DNA of 64,000 bases from Solirubrobacter phytolaccae. GTDB lineage: Bacteria > Actinomycetota > Thermoleophilia > Solirubrobacterales > Solirubrobacteraceae. The notes beneath the pieces were generated by a model that ran no database searches, was not told the DNA's origin, and worked only from the letters and a program-made list of their open reading frames with translations. A program made the translations under genes and the position numbers. This document shows, piece after piece, positions 32,652-40,308 of this stretch (positions are counted from its first letter, which is position 1; every line of letters begins with the position of its first letter). The stretch spans positions 1 through 64,000 of the forward strand of contig NZ_JAPDDP010000022.1 of the NCBI RefSeq assembly GCF_027587195.1, written 5' to 3'.

Positions 32652-34348
32652 TGGCTCACGCCCCGATCGAGTTCCCGCCGCCGGTCGACTCGGCGGCGGA
32701 GTTCGTCGGCCCGCCGACGGACGACCCGGATGAGCGCATCGAGGTCGGCGTCGCGATCGTCGGCGGCGGGCAGGCCGGGCTGGCCTGCGCGATCCGCCTG
32801 CTGCAGCTGCTGGCCGACGACGAGGAGCTGACCGAGCGCCTCGGCGAGGTGCCGGTGGCCGTGATCGAGAAGGGGCGGGTCGCGGGGGCGCACCAGCTCT
32901 CCGGGGGCGTGATGAACCCGAGCGCGATCCGGGAGCTGCTCCCGGACGACGACTCGTGGCCGCACTACGGCGAGGTCAAGCGCGAGACGGTGTACTTCAT
33001 GCCGAATCGCAAGCGCGCGATCCCGCTCAAGCCGACGCCGCCGCCGTTCAAGAACCACGGGAACTACGTGGTCTCCGTCGCCGAGCTCAACCGCTGGCTG
33101 GGCGAGAAGGCAGAGGAGATGGGCGCCTACATCCTCACCGAGACCACGGGCCAGAAGCTCCTCGTGGACGAGGGCAAGGTCGTCGGCGTCCGCACGGGCG
33201 ACAAGGGCCGCGACAAGGCCGGCGGTGAGAAGGGCAACTTCGAGCCGGGCAGCGACGTCATGGCCCAGGCCACGGTGCTCGCCGAGGGCTGCTGGGGTCA
33301 CCTCACCGGCGCGGCGCTGAAGGCGCTGGACCTCGCGCCGAAGGACCCGCAGGTGTGGGCGCTCGGCGTCAAAGAGGTCTGGGAGATCGAGCAGCCGTTC
33401 GAGAAGGTCGTCCACACGCTCGGCTGGCCGCTGCGCGCGGGCGCCAAGTGGAAGGAGTTCGGCGGCTCCTGGATCTACGGCATGAACCGCGAGGGCGAGA
33501 CGCCGAAGGTCTCGATCGGCTTCGTCACCGGCCTGGACTGGACCGACGCGCGCTTCTCCGTCCACGACGTGCTGCAGGAGTTCAAGCTCCACCCGCTCGT
33601 CAAGAAGATCCTCGGTGACGGCAAGCGCGTCGCCTGGGGCGCGAAGGCGATCCCCGAGGGCGGCTACTGGGCGATGCCCAAGCTGCACGCGCCGGGCATG
33701 GTCATCGCCGGTGACGCGGGCGGCATGGTCAACGTGCCCAAGCTCAAGGGCATCCACTACGCGATCGAGTCGGGCCGCCTGGCCGCGGAGACGATCTACC
33801 GCCAGCTCAAGGACGGCTCGTCGGACTTCAAGGGCTACGAGGACGCGGTCTACAAGTCCAAGATGGGCCAGGAGCTCTACGAGTCGCGCAACATGAAGCA
33901 GCCGTTCGGCAAGGGCCTGGTCGTCGGCGGCGCGCTCACGAACGCGATGGTCCTGACCAAGGGCCGCTTCCCGGGCGGCCACTGGGCGACGCACCGCGAC
34001 TCGGAGGCGCCGCTGCGCTACTCGGGCCGCGAGGAGCGCTACCCGAAGCCGGACGGCAAGTACACGTTCGACAAGCTGAGCGGCGTCTTCCTCACCGGCA
34101 ACGCCACCCGTGACGACGCGCCGTCGCACATCAAGCTCCAGCAGCGCGTCCCGCGTGAGGTCGCCGACGCCTGGACCTACATGTGCCCGGCCGGCGTCTA
34201 TGAGGTGCCGGAGGACGCACCGGAGGAGGGGATGGTCGACCTGATCGTCAACCCCTCCAACTGCGTCCAGTGCGGCGCCATCACCGCCAAGGGCGGCCGC
34301 CTGACGCCCCCTGAGGGCGGAGACGGTCCCGTCTACCAGATCACCTGA
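32651..34348 (+). CDS. ETF-quinone oxidoreductase, with an altered Fe-S motif
   Basis: The 565-residue enzyme takes electrons from ETF to the quinone pool at the membrane. It has the FAD dinucleotide motif VAIVGGGQAGLACAIRL, HQLSGGVMNP, GDAGGMVNVPKLKGIHYAIESGRLAA and a C-terminal ferredoxin-like domain. The cluster ligands normally read C, then CxxCxxC. Here Cys512, Cys538 and Cys541 are present, but the fourth position is Ile544 (NCVQCGAI). The GTG start overlaps the etfA stop by one base. The rest of the protein is normal, so the enzyme is probably active with a changed cluster. Confidence 0.93.
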   Translation: MAHAPIEFPPPVDSAAEFVGPPTDDPDERIEVGVAIVGGGQAGLACAIRLLQLLADDEELTERLGEVPVAVIEKGRVAGAHQLSGGVMNPSAIRELLPDDDSWPHYGEVKRETVYFMPNRKRAIPLKPTPPPFKNHGNYVVSVAELNRWLGEKAEEMGAYILTETTGQKLLVDEGKVVGVRTGDKGRDKAGGEKGNFEPGSDVMAQATVLAEGCWGHLTGAALKALDLAPKDPQVWALGVKEVWEIEQPFEKVVHTLGWPLRAGAKWKEFGGSWIYGMNREGETPKVSIGFVTGLDWTDARFSVHDVLQEFKLHPLVKKILGDGKRVAWGAKAIPEGGYWAMPKLHAPGMVIAGDAGGMVNVPKLKGIHYAIESGRLAAETIYRQLKDGSSDFKGYEDAVYKSKMGQELYESRNMKQPFGKGLVVGGALTNAMVLTKGRFPGGHWATHRDSEAPLRYSGREERYPKPDGKYTFDKLSGVFLTGNATRDDAPSHIKLQQRVPREVADAWTYMCPAGVYEVPEDAPEEGMVDLIVNPSNCVQCGAITAKGGRLTPPEGGDGPVYQIT

Positions 34349-34356
34349 CAGCGTTT

Positions 34357-34383
34357 GCGCCGCCGCGCCATTGTGGGCGGCGC
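34357..34383 (+). terminator. GC-rich hairpin after the etf operon
   Basis: GCGCCGCC and GGCGGCGC form an eight-pair stem with an 11-base loop, nine bases after the ETF-QO stop. There is no T-tract, as is usual for high-GC actinobacterial terminators. Confidence 0.6.
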
Positions 34384-34749
34384 GCCTTCACTGGTTGACT
34401 GCAGCGCGACCGGCTGCGTCTATTCGCCGCGAGTGATCGGCACGCCCGACGCCGGGCCTTCGTGTTGGCGTGGTAAACAACCGGCCCATCGCCTTCACCA
34501 AGCAAGTGAGCAGTTCGCGCGCGTATGTCATCGTTGGATTCGAACCCTCGGCATCAGTCACACCGGTCGGGAGTAACTTGCTGGAGCGCCTCCGGTGAGG
34601 TACCTTCGGAGATGCGCCTGCGGAGGCGTTCCAGCGATGTCGCGGCCCATGCCCGCGGCGGTTACGCGGAGAAGCGGCAACGACGCCCGCGCGCCATCAG
34701 CACGGTGATCAACGATGACGTGGCATGGGCGTCGTTCTCGGAGGTCATT
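34384..34749. other. Non-coding stretch at the edge of a lower-GC island
   Basis: No convincing gene lies here. GC drops compared with both sides from about 34,430. It holds a T-loop-like sequence (34,533-34,546) that does not belong to a foldable tRNA, and a strong inverted repeat at 34,580-34,635. Open frames here lack family resemblance. Confidence 0.5.
34580..34635. repeat. 15-bp inverted repeat upstream of the HNH gene
   Basis: GCTGGAGCGCCTCCG and CGGAGGCGTTCCAGC are complementary with one mismatch and enclose 26 bases that include AGGTACCT. It could fold as a stable hairpin. It might be a terminator, a structured leader or an element end. Confidence 0.65.
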
Positions 34750-35679
34750 GTGTCAAGAGGCCCGAATCGACAGTTGCAACGCGATGCGCGGAGGCTCCAA
34801 AGGGAGTTGCGTATCCCGTATCAGAAGGCACTCGCAGTGGCTCGTCGCCAGGCGAGCGCTCCTCTCGCTTCATCGCTGCCGGGAGGATCGAACTTCTCGG
34901 GCGCGATCGCGCCGCCCACGTCTCGGCGTACGTGCTGGTGGTGCGGCAGGGAGGGGCCACTCACCCTCGAGCACGTGATTCCGAAGTGGATGATGCACTC
35001 GCTGCACGGGGCCGGGAAGCTCGATCACGAGTACACGGACTACGGAGCCGATAGTCCTACCCTTCAATGGAGTGCGGTTCGGCCTGACTTCAAGGCCAAG
35101 GTTGTTTGCGAGAGCTGCAACAACGGCTGGATGTCGGCTCTCGAGGTCGATGCGCAGACGCTGGTGACATCGCTGATGCGAGGAACACCGCAGACTCTTC
35201 GACCTGCTGAGGCGGCGGTTCTGGCCCGATGGGGCGCGAAGACAGCACTCATGTTTCAGGCCTTGGAGCCTCTGGTGAACCGGGTTGTCCCGGCCGAGCT
35301 ATACCCGCAGTTTCGGCGGTCGTCCACGCTCCCATCCACCGTGCGTGTTTGGGCAGGTCGTGTACAGGCTCTAGGGGCGTTCCAGCACGCTTTCGGCGGC
35401 AAGATTGCACACCGTGGTCGGCACGCCCGGATGTTCACTTCATTGGTCGCCTTCGATCGTCTGACGCTGATGGTCATGGGATCGCGCGACGCCGGGCTAG
35501 TTCAGGCGCTGGAAATCGGTCATCTCGGCAATGCGTGGGTAGAGGTTGGCCCTTTGCGTGAGGCGGTCGACTGGCCGGCCCATTTCACGTTTGATACGAC
35601 CAATTTCATGGCGATGCCTCAGCTGCTGCCGGAGTTGGCGATGATCCCTCCGGGAGCCCTGCTGGGCCCGACAACCTAG
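34750..35679 (+). CDS. HNH-nuclease-like zinc protein in a lower-GC island
   Basis: The 309-residue protein starts at GTG with GGAGG five bases ahead. An HNH-type zinc ribbon is seen at about 58-125: TCWWCGREGPLTLEHVIPKWM and, 38 residues later, VCESCNNGWMSALE. The N-terminus (RQLQRDARRLQRELRIPYQKALAVARRQ) matches a short helical motif common in actinobacterial mobile or toxin-like genes. The C-terminal 180 residues are not recognised. Codon use is clearly less GC-biased than in neighbours, pointing to horizontal gain. Nuclease activity is inferred only. Confidence 0.75.
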   Translation: MSRGPNRQLQRDARRLQRELRIPYQKALAVARRQASAPLASSLPGGSNFSGAIAPPTSRRTCWWCGREGPLTLEHVIPKWMMHSLHGAGKLDHEYTDYGADSPTLQWSAVRPDFKAKVVCESCNNGWMSALEVDAQTLVTSLMRGTPQTLRPAEAAVLARWGAKTALMFQALEPLVNRVVPAELYPQFRRSSTLPSTVRVWAGRVQALGAFQHAFGGKIAHRGRHARMFTSLVAFDRLTLMVMGSRDAGLVQALEIGHLGNAWVEVGPLREAVDWPAHFTFDTTNFMAMPQLLPELAMIPPGALLGPTT

Positions 35680-35849
35680 GCTCCGGGCGATCGCCGTCGC
35701 CAGTCGTACCGCGACGTACGCGATGCGACGGATCGACGAGGCGGGGTGCTCGCTGCGACGACCGGCGTCGGCGCTCCACGAGAGTCGCCTCGACTCTCGA
35801 CGTGCTCGAAGGTCACCAACGCGAAGACACAGGATGAATCGCAGGTGTG

Positions 35850-36311
35850 TCACCAGCCGAGCGTGCCTGCTGGGCCCTTGAACGGGCCCACCAGGTCGCT
35901 GGTGATCCAGCCGCCGTAGAAGTCGCTCTCCTGCGCTTCGATGCGCTCGTCGTCGAGGTACGCGGCGTCCACCCGGCCCGGGTAAAAGGCGATGTGGTCC
36001 TTGAGCGCCTCGTAGCCCGGGGTCGGGCTGAGGTAGGTCCACGCGACCGGTTTGGCGTCCGGGCGGTCGACGGCGTAGAAGTAGTGCGCGCGGCCCTTGA
36101 ACTCACACCAGCTGGTGCGGGAGTGGCTGCGCACCAGCCAGCCGTCCACGACGTCGTGGGGCGGGATGTAGATCACCGGCGGGTGGCTCGTCTCCAGCAC
36201 GCGCAGCGCGCGCGTGGAGTCCGCGATCGTCTCGCCGCCCAGCTCGACCCGTGCGCGTCGTGCGCAGGGCTCGACCGCCGGCGGCCGCGGGTAGTCCCAA
36301 ACACGTTCCAT
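35850..36311 (-). CDS. DUF427 domain protein
   Basis: The 153-residue protein begins MERVWDYPRPPAVEP and carries the DUF427 core: RVELGGETIADSTRALRVLETSHPPVIYIP, followed by SWCEFKGRAHYFY and AWTYLSPTPGYEALKDHIAFY. The family has a small beta fold of unknown function. ATG 36,311 is chosen by similarity of the start to the family; ATG 36,314 and GTG 36,341 are alternatives. Only 23 bases separate it from the divergent dihydropyrimidinase start. Confidence 0.88.
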   Translation of the reverse strand: MERVWDYPRPPAVEPCARRARVELGGETIADSTRALRVLETSHPPVIYIPPHDVVDGWLVRSHSRTSWCEFKGRAHYFYAVDRPDAKPVAWTYLSPTPGYEALKDHIAFYPGRVDAAYLDDERIEAQESDFYGGWITSDLVGPFKGPAGTLGW

Positions 36312-36321
36312 CATCCACCAG

Positions 36322-36327
36322 TACGCT
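36322..36327 (+). promoter_or_regulatory. -10 box (TACGCT) for the dihydropyrimidinase gene
   Basis: TACGCT ends 7 bases before the ATG at 36,335, within the 23-base divergent gap. Confidence 0.4.
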
Positions 36328-36334
36328 TCGGCCG

Positions 36335-37714
36335 ATGACACGGCTCATCCGCGGGGGGCGCGTGGTCACCGCGACCGACGCGTTCGACGCCGACGTCCTG
36401 ATCGATGGAGAGACGATCGTGGCGGTCGGCACCGGCCTTTCCGGCGACGAGGAGATCGACGCCTCCGGCTGCCTCGTGCTGCCGGGCTTGGTCGACAACC
36501 ACACGCACCTCTCGATGCCGTTCGGCGGCACGTGGAGTTGCGACGACTACACGACGGGCACCGCGGCGGCCGCCGCGGGCGGGACGACGTCGATCGTCGA
36601 CTTCTGCATCCAGTACGTCGGCGGGTCGCTCAAGGACGCGCTGGCGGAGTGGCACGGCCGCGCCGACGGCGCGGCGCACATCGACTACGGCTTCCACTGC
36701 GCGATCACCGACGCGCGGCCCGAGGTCGTGGCCGAGATGGAGCAGTGCGTGGCCGACGGCGTGACGTCCTTCAAGGTCTTCATGGCCTACAAGGGCGCGC
36801 TGATGGTCGACGACGAGCAGTTCATCGCCGTGCTCGAGCAGACCGGGAAGACCGGCGGGCTCGTGATGGTGCACTGCGAGAACGGCGACGCCGTCGTGCG
36901 CTACCAGAAGGAGGCGCTCGAGGCCGGGGACACCGACCCGAAGTTCCACGCGTCCACGCGGCCGCCGGAGGTCGAGGGCGAGGCGACGTCACGCGCCATC
37001 CGGCTCGCCGAGTGGACCGGCCGGCCGCTCTTCGTCGTGCACGTCACGTGCGAGGAGGCGGTGAAGGAGATCCAGGCCGCGCGCGACCGAGGGCTTCCCA
37101 TCTTCGGCGAGACCTGCATCCAGTACCTCTACCTGACCGTCGACGACCTGGACCGGCCGGGCTTCGAGGGCGCCAAGTACGTCTGCTCGCCGCCGCTGCG
37201 CGAGGCCTACAACCAGCACGTGCTCTACCAGGCGCTGCGCCAGGGCGCGCTCCAGGGCATCAGCACCGACCACTGCCCGTTCAACTTCAAGGAGCAGAAG
37301 GAGCTCGGGCTCGGCGACTTCACGAAGATCCCGAACGGGCTCCCGGCGATCGAGCACCGGCTGACGCTGCTCTACGACCGCTCCGTGCGCGGCGGTCACA
37401 TGGACATCGTCGACGTCGTCCGCCACGGGTCGTGGGGCCCGGCGCGGATCTTCGGCCTCGACAAGAAGGGCGCGATCGCCCCGGGCTTCGACGCCGACAT
37501 CGTCGTCTTCGACCCCGAGGTCAAGCACACGATCAGCGCCGAGACGCACGTCATGAACGTCGACTACGACCCGTTCGAGGGCTGGGAGGTGCAGGGCAAG
37601 CCGCGCTTCACCCTCTCTCGCGGCGAGACGGTCTACGCGGACGGCAAGATCATCTCCGAGCCCGGCCGCGGCCGCTTCCTCAAGCGCTCCCTGTTCGAGC
37701 CCGCGATGGGTTAG
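36335..37714 (+). CDS. Dihydropyrimidinase / hydantoinase
   Basis: The 459-residue metal-dependent amidohydrolase has the metal motif NHTHLSMPF, the carboxylated-lysine segment GVTSFKVFMAYKGAL, further ligand histidines in VMVHCEN and FVVHVTCEEA, and the TDHCPF aspartate. It opens 5,6-dihydrouracil or hydantoin rings to N-carbamoyl acids. Full length and motif spacing favour dihydropyrimidinase over dihydroorotase. An N-carbamoyl amidohydrolase at 40,272 would do the next step. The 3' end overlaps the convergent secreted protein gene by four bases. Confidence 0.93.
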   Translation: MTRLIRGGRVVTATDAFDADVLIDGETIVAVGTGLSGDEEIDASGCLVLPGLVDNHTHLSMPFGGTWSCDDYTTGTAAAAAGGTTSIVDFCIQYVGGSLKDALAEWHGRADGAAHIDYGFHCAITDARPEVVAEMEQCVADGVTSFKVFMAYKGALMVDDEQFIAVLEQTGKTGGLVMVHCENGDAVVRYQKEALEAGDTDPKFHASTRPPEVEGEATSRAIRLAEWTGRPLFVVHVTCEEAVKEIQAARDRGLPIFGETCIQYLYLTVDDLDRPGFEGAKYVCSPPLREAYNQHVLYQALRQGALQGISTDHCPFNFKEQKELGLGDFTKIPNGLPAIEHRLTLLYDRSVRGGHMDIVDVVRHGSWGPARIFGLDKKGAIAPGFDADIVVFDPEVKHTISAETHVMNVDYDPFEGWEVQGKPRFTLSRGETVYADGKIISEPGRGRFLKRSLFEPAMG

Positions 37715-39240
37715 CAGGTCACCGGCTTCGCCGTTCCGGGCGGCACGCACCGGGTCGCGATCAGCGGCTTCTTGCCCGCCCGGACGGTGAGGACCTTGAC
37801 CGCGGCGATCGCGTTCGGCTTGGACACCGTGACCGTGATCTTGTCGCCCGCCCTGAGCGGCTTCTTGATGAACTTCGCGAGCGTCACGGTTCCGAACGCC
37901 TTGGTCTTGGTGAAGCCCTTGCCCTTCAGACCCGAGGGGCAGCCCTTGCCGGCGCACGTGACCTTGACGGTCGCGTCGAGCGGCACGTTCTTGACCTGCA
38001 GCGACGAGAACTTCGTCGTCCTCTTGCCGGCCTTGACGAAGAACGCGAGCGTGACGAGGACCTGCTCGGTCTTCGGCGCGGGGTTCACCACGACCGGCGG
38101 GGTCGGGGCGGCGGCCGGGAAGGCGAAGACGACCCAGTTGCGCGCGACGGCGGCGCCGACGTTGCCGGCGGCGTCGACGGCGCGGACCTCGAAGCGGTGC
38201 GGGGCGGCGCTCAGGTTCTCGAGCGTGATGCCGGACGCGCAGGGCGCGAAGCCGGCGCTGTCGAGCTGGCACTCGAACGTCCCGACCTCGCTGGAGGAGA
38301 AGACGAACGTCTCGCGGTTGACGGCCTGCAGCGCGCCTTCGCCCGGGCCGGCCGCGCCGAGCGTGGCGGTCGGCGCGACCGTGTCGACCGTCCAGGTGTA
38401 GATCGCGGGCACGGCGTCCAGCTCCGTGTTGTCGCGAGCCCGCACGCGGAACGTGTGCGTGCCGTCGGCCAGGTTCGACAGCGTGATCGAGCCGCGATTG
38501 TCGCCCGGGTTCTTGTTCCCGCAGCCCGCGAAGGCGGGCAGGTCGAGCCTGCAGTCGAACGAGAGGCCGGTCACCGACGAGAACACGAACGTCGGGTTCT
38601 TGTCGTTGGAGCTCGCGGCGGGCGTGCTCACCAGCGCCGTGTCGAGGATCCGGAACGAGATCGCCGTCGTCAGCGCGCCGGGGGTGCCGTTGATGTCGAA
38701 GCCGCGGACGCGAAAGGTATGCGCGCCTTCCGCGAGCGTCGCGGTGTGCGAGCCCAGGCCGGAGCAGGGGCGGGCGGTGCCGTCGATCACGCACTCGGCG
38801 GCGGTCAGCGTCTCGTCCGTCGTCCAGGACACCGTGACCGTGCGGTCGGTGACGGTGGAGAGCGTGGCGACGGGCGCGCCGAGCGTCGGCCCGGTGGAGT
38901 CCGTGAAGACCGCGCGCGGCGCGAACGAGGACGAGCCCGCGGAGCCGTCGACCATCACGCACTGACTGCCCTGCCCCGCGCAGCCGGTGCCGTCCCAGCG
39001 CGTGAAGGTCCCGTTGCCGGTCGGTGTGGCGTTGAGCACGAGGATCGTGTTCCCGACGATGGTTCCGCACGGCGTGAGCGTCCCGTTGGTCACTCCGGAC
39101 CGCGCGCAGCCACCCGAGCCGCTGGTGATCGAGCCGGCGCCCGAGATCGACGCCGAGACGTTGATCGTCCCGGCCGACGCCGGGGCAGCGAAGACGAGGC
39201 CGGCGAGGAGCACGGCGAGAACCTTGAGCAAGTGGGCCAC
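37711..39240 (-). CDS. Secreted multi-domain Ig-like repeat protein
   Basis: The 509-residue protein has a signal peptide (1-23, AAPASAG), a cysteine-bearing beta domain, then three Ig-like repeats of the type FxCxLD...FAxC followed by L(A/S)DGTHTFRVRARD. Clear copies are near residues 215-290 and 300-370, each with a probable disulfide. The C-terminal 130 residues form a Lys-rich beta domain with a CAGKGCPSGLKGKG loop, also seen in other secreted proteins of this genome type. It is probably a surface adhesin or matrix protein. The GTG start (MAHLLKVLAVLL) is chosen for its signal peptide. Confidence 0.82.
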   Translation of the reverse strand: MAHLLKVLAVLLAGLVFAAPASAGTINVSASISGAGSITSGSGGCARSGVTNGTLTPCGTIVGNTILVLNATPTGNGTFTRWDGTGCAGQGSQCVMVDGSAGSSSFAPRAVFTDSTGPTLGAPVATLSTVTDRTVTVSWTTDETLTAAECVIDGTARPCSGLGSHTATLAEGAHTFRVRGFDINGTPGALTTAISFRILDTALVSTPAASSNDKNPTFVFSSVTGLSFDCRLDLPAFAGCGNKNPGDNRGSITLSNLADGTHTFRVRARDNTELDAVPAIYTWTVDTVAPTATLGAAGPGEGALQAVNRETFVFSSSEVGTFECQLDSAGFAPCASGITLENLSAAPHRFEVRAVDAAGNVGAAVARNWVVFAFPAAAPTPPVVVNPAPKTEQVLVTLAFFVKAGKRTTKFSSLQVKNVPLDATVKVTCAGKGCPSGLKGKGFTKTKAFGTVTLAKFIKKPLRAGDKITVTVSKPNAIAAVKVLTVRAGKKPLIATRCVPPGTAKPVTC

Positions 39241-39291
39241 GCCGGTGATCGTCGCGAGGCGGCTGGGGCACCGCCCGCGACCTTCGTCTAG

Positions 39292-39297
39292 TACGGT
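39292..39297 (+). promoter_or_regulatory. -10 box (TACGGT) for the LLM oxidoreductase gene
   Basis: TACGGT ends 6 bases before the GTG at 39,304, with no ribosome-binding site. Confidence 0.5.
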
Positions 39298-39303
39298 CCG
39301 GCG

Positions 39304-40308
39304 GTGCTCGATTTCGGTGTCACCGTTCTGCCCGATCCGCCGTTCCAGCGGCTCGTCGACCTCGTCGTGAAGGCCGAGTCACTGGGCTTCGACTCGGGCT
39401 GGACCTACGACTCCCCGATCCTCTGGCAGGAGCCGTACCCGCTCATCACGCTGCTCGCCGACCGCACGTCGACCATGCGGATCGGCATGTGCGTGACCAA
39501 CCCGGTCACGCGCGAGCCGGCCGTGACGGCCTCCGCCCACGCGACCCTGCAGGACATCTCCGGCGGCCGCATGGTCATGGGGATCGGCCGCGGCGACAGC
39601 GCCGTGCGCGTGATGGGGCGCAAGCCCACGCCGATCGCGATGTTCGAGCAGCGCTGCGCGATGATCAAGAACTTCATGAACGGCCGCCCGGTGGACTGGG
39701 AGGGCACGGAGATCCAGCTCAAGTGGGCGCAGGACAAGCCGGAGATCCCGCTCTACGTCGCCGCGTACGGGCCGCGCGCGCTGGGCGTCGCCGGGCGGGT
39801 GGCGGACGGCGTGATCATCCAGCTCGCCGACCCCGCGATCATCGAGTGGACGATGGCCACGGCGCGACGCGCGGCCGAGGAGGCCGGGCGTGATCCGGCC
39901 GCGCTGCGCTGCCTGGTGTGCGCGCCGTCGAAGGTCACCGACGACATCGCCCAGGCGCGCGACGAGGTGCGCTGGTTCCCGGCGATGGTCGGCAACCACG
40001 TCGCCGACATCATCCGCGTGCACGGCGAGACGTCCGACATCCCGCGCGAGCTCACGGACTACATCAAGCAGCGCGACGCCTACGACTACAAGGACCACTC
40101 GCGCGTGGGCGCGGCGCACGGCTCGTTCGTCAGCGACGAGATCTGCGATCGCTTCACCGTGATCGGCTCGGCCTCTCAGGTCGTGGAGCGCCTGAAAGGC
40201 CTGGAGGCGATCGGCGTCGACGAGTGGATCGTCTACCTGATGACCGAGGGCCAGGACGAGACGCTCGAGGCCTACGGCTCGGAGATCATCCCCGCGGTCA
40301 AGTCGTAG
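39304..40308 (+). CDS. LLM-class F420/flavin-dependent oxidoreductase
   Basis: The 334-residue TIM-barrel enzyme of the luciferase-like family starts MLDFGVTVLPDPPFQRLVDL and has GFDSGWTYDSPILWQEPYPLI, GISGGR-like DISGGRMVMGIGRGDSAV and PLYVAAYGPRALGVAGRVADGVIIQ, matching the F420-dependent subgroup often found beside dihydropyrimidinases. It may oxidise or reduce a pyrimidine or hydantoin intermediate. The substrate is inferred from neighbours only. Tail-to-tail overlap with the amidohydrolase is 37 bases. Confidence 0.88.
   Translation: MLDFGVTVLPDPPFQRLVDLVVKAESLGFDSGWTYDSPILWQEPYPLITLLADRTSTMRIGMCVTNPVTREPAVTASAHATLQDISGGRMVMGIGRGDSAVRVMGRKPTPIAMFEQRCAMIKNFMNGRPVDWEGTEIQLKWAQDKPEIPLYVAAYGPRALGVAGRVADGVIIQLADPAIIEWTMATARRAAEEAGRDPAALRCLVCAPSKVTDDIAQARDEVRWFPAMVGNHVADIIRVHGETSDIPRELTDYIKQRDAYDYKDHSRVGAAHGSFVSDEICDRFTVIGSASQVVERLKGLEAIGVDEWIVYLMTEGQDETLEAYGSEIIPAVKS

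Noticed and set aside
34533-34546. T-loop-like sequence GTTGGATTCGAACC suggesting a tRNA or an attachment-site remnant
   Set aside because: On neither strand can the five-pair T stem, acceptor stem or anticodon arm be formed around it, so it is probably chance.
34355-34576. 73-codon frame after the etf operon
   Set aside because: It begins inside the terminator hairpin, lacks a ribosome site and resembles no protein family.
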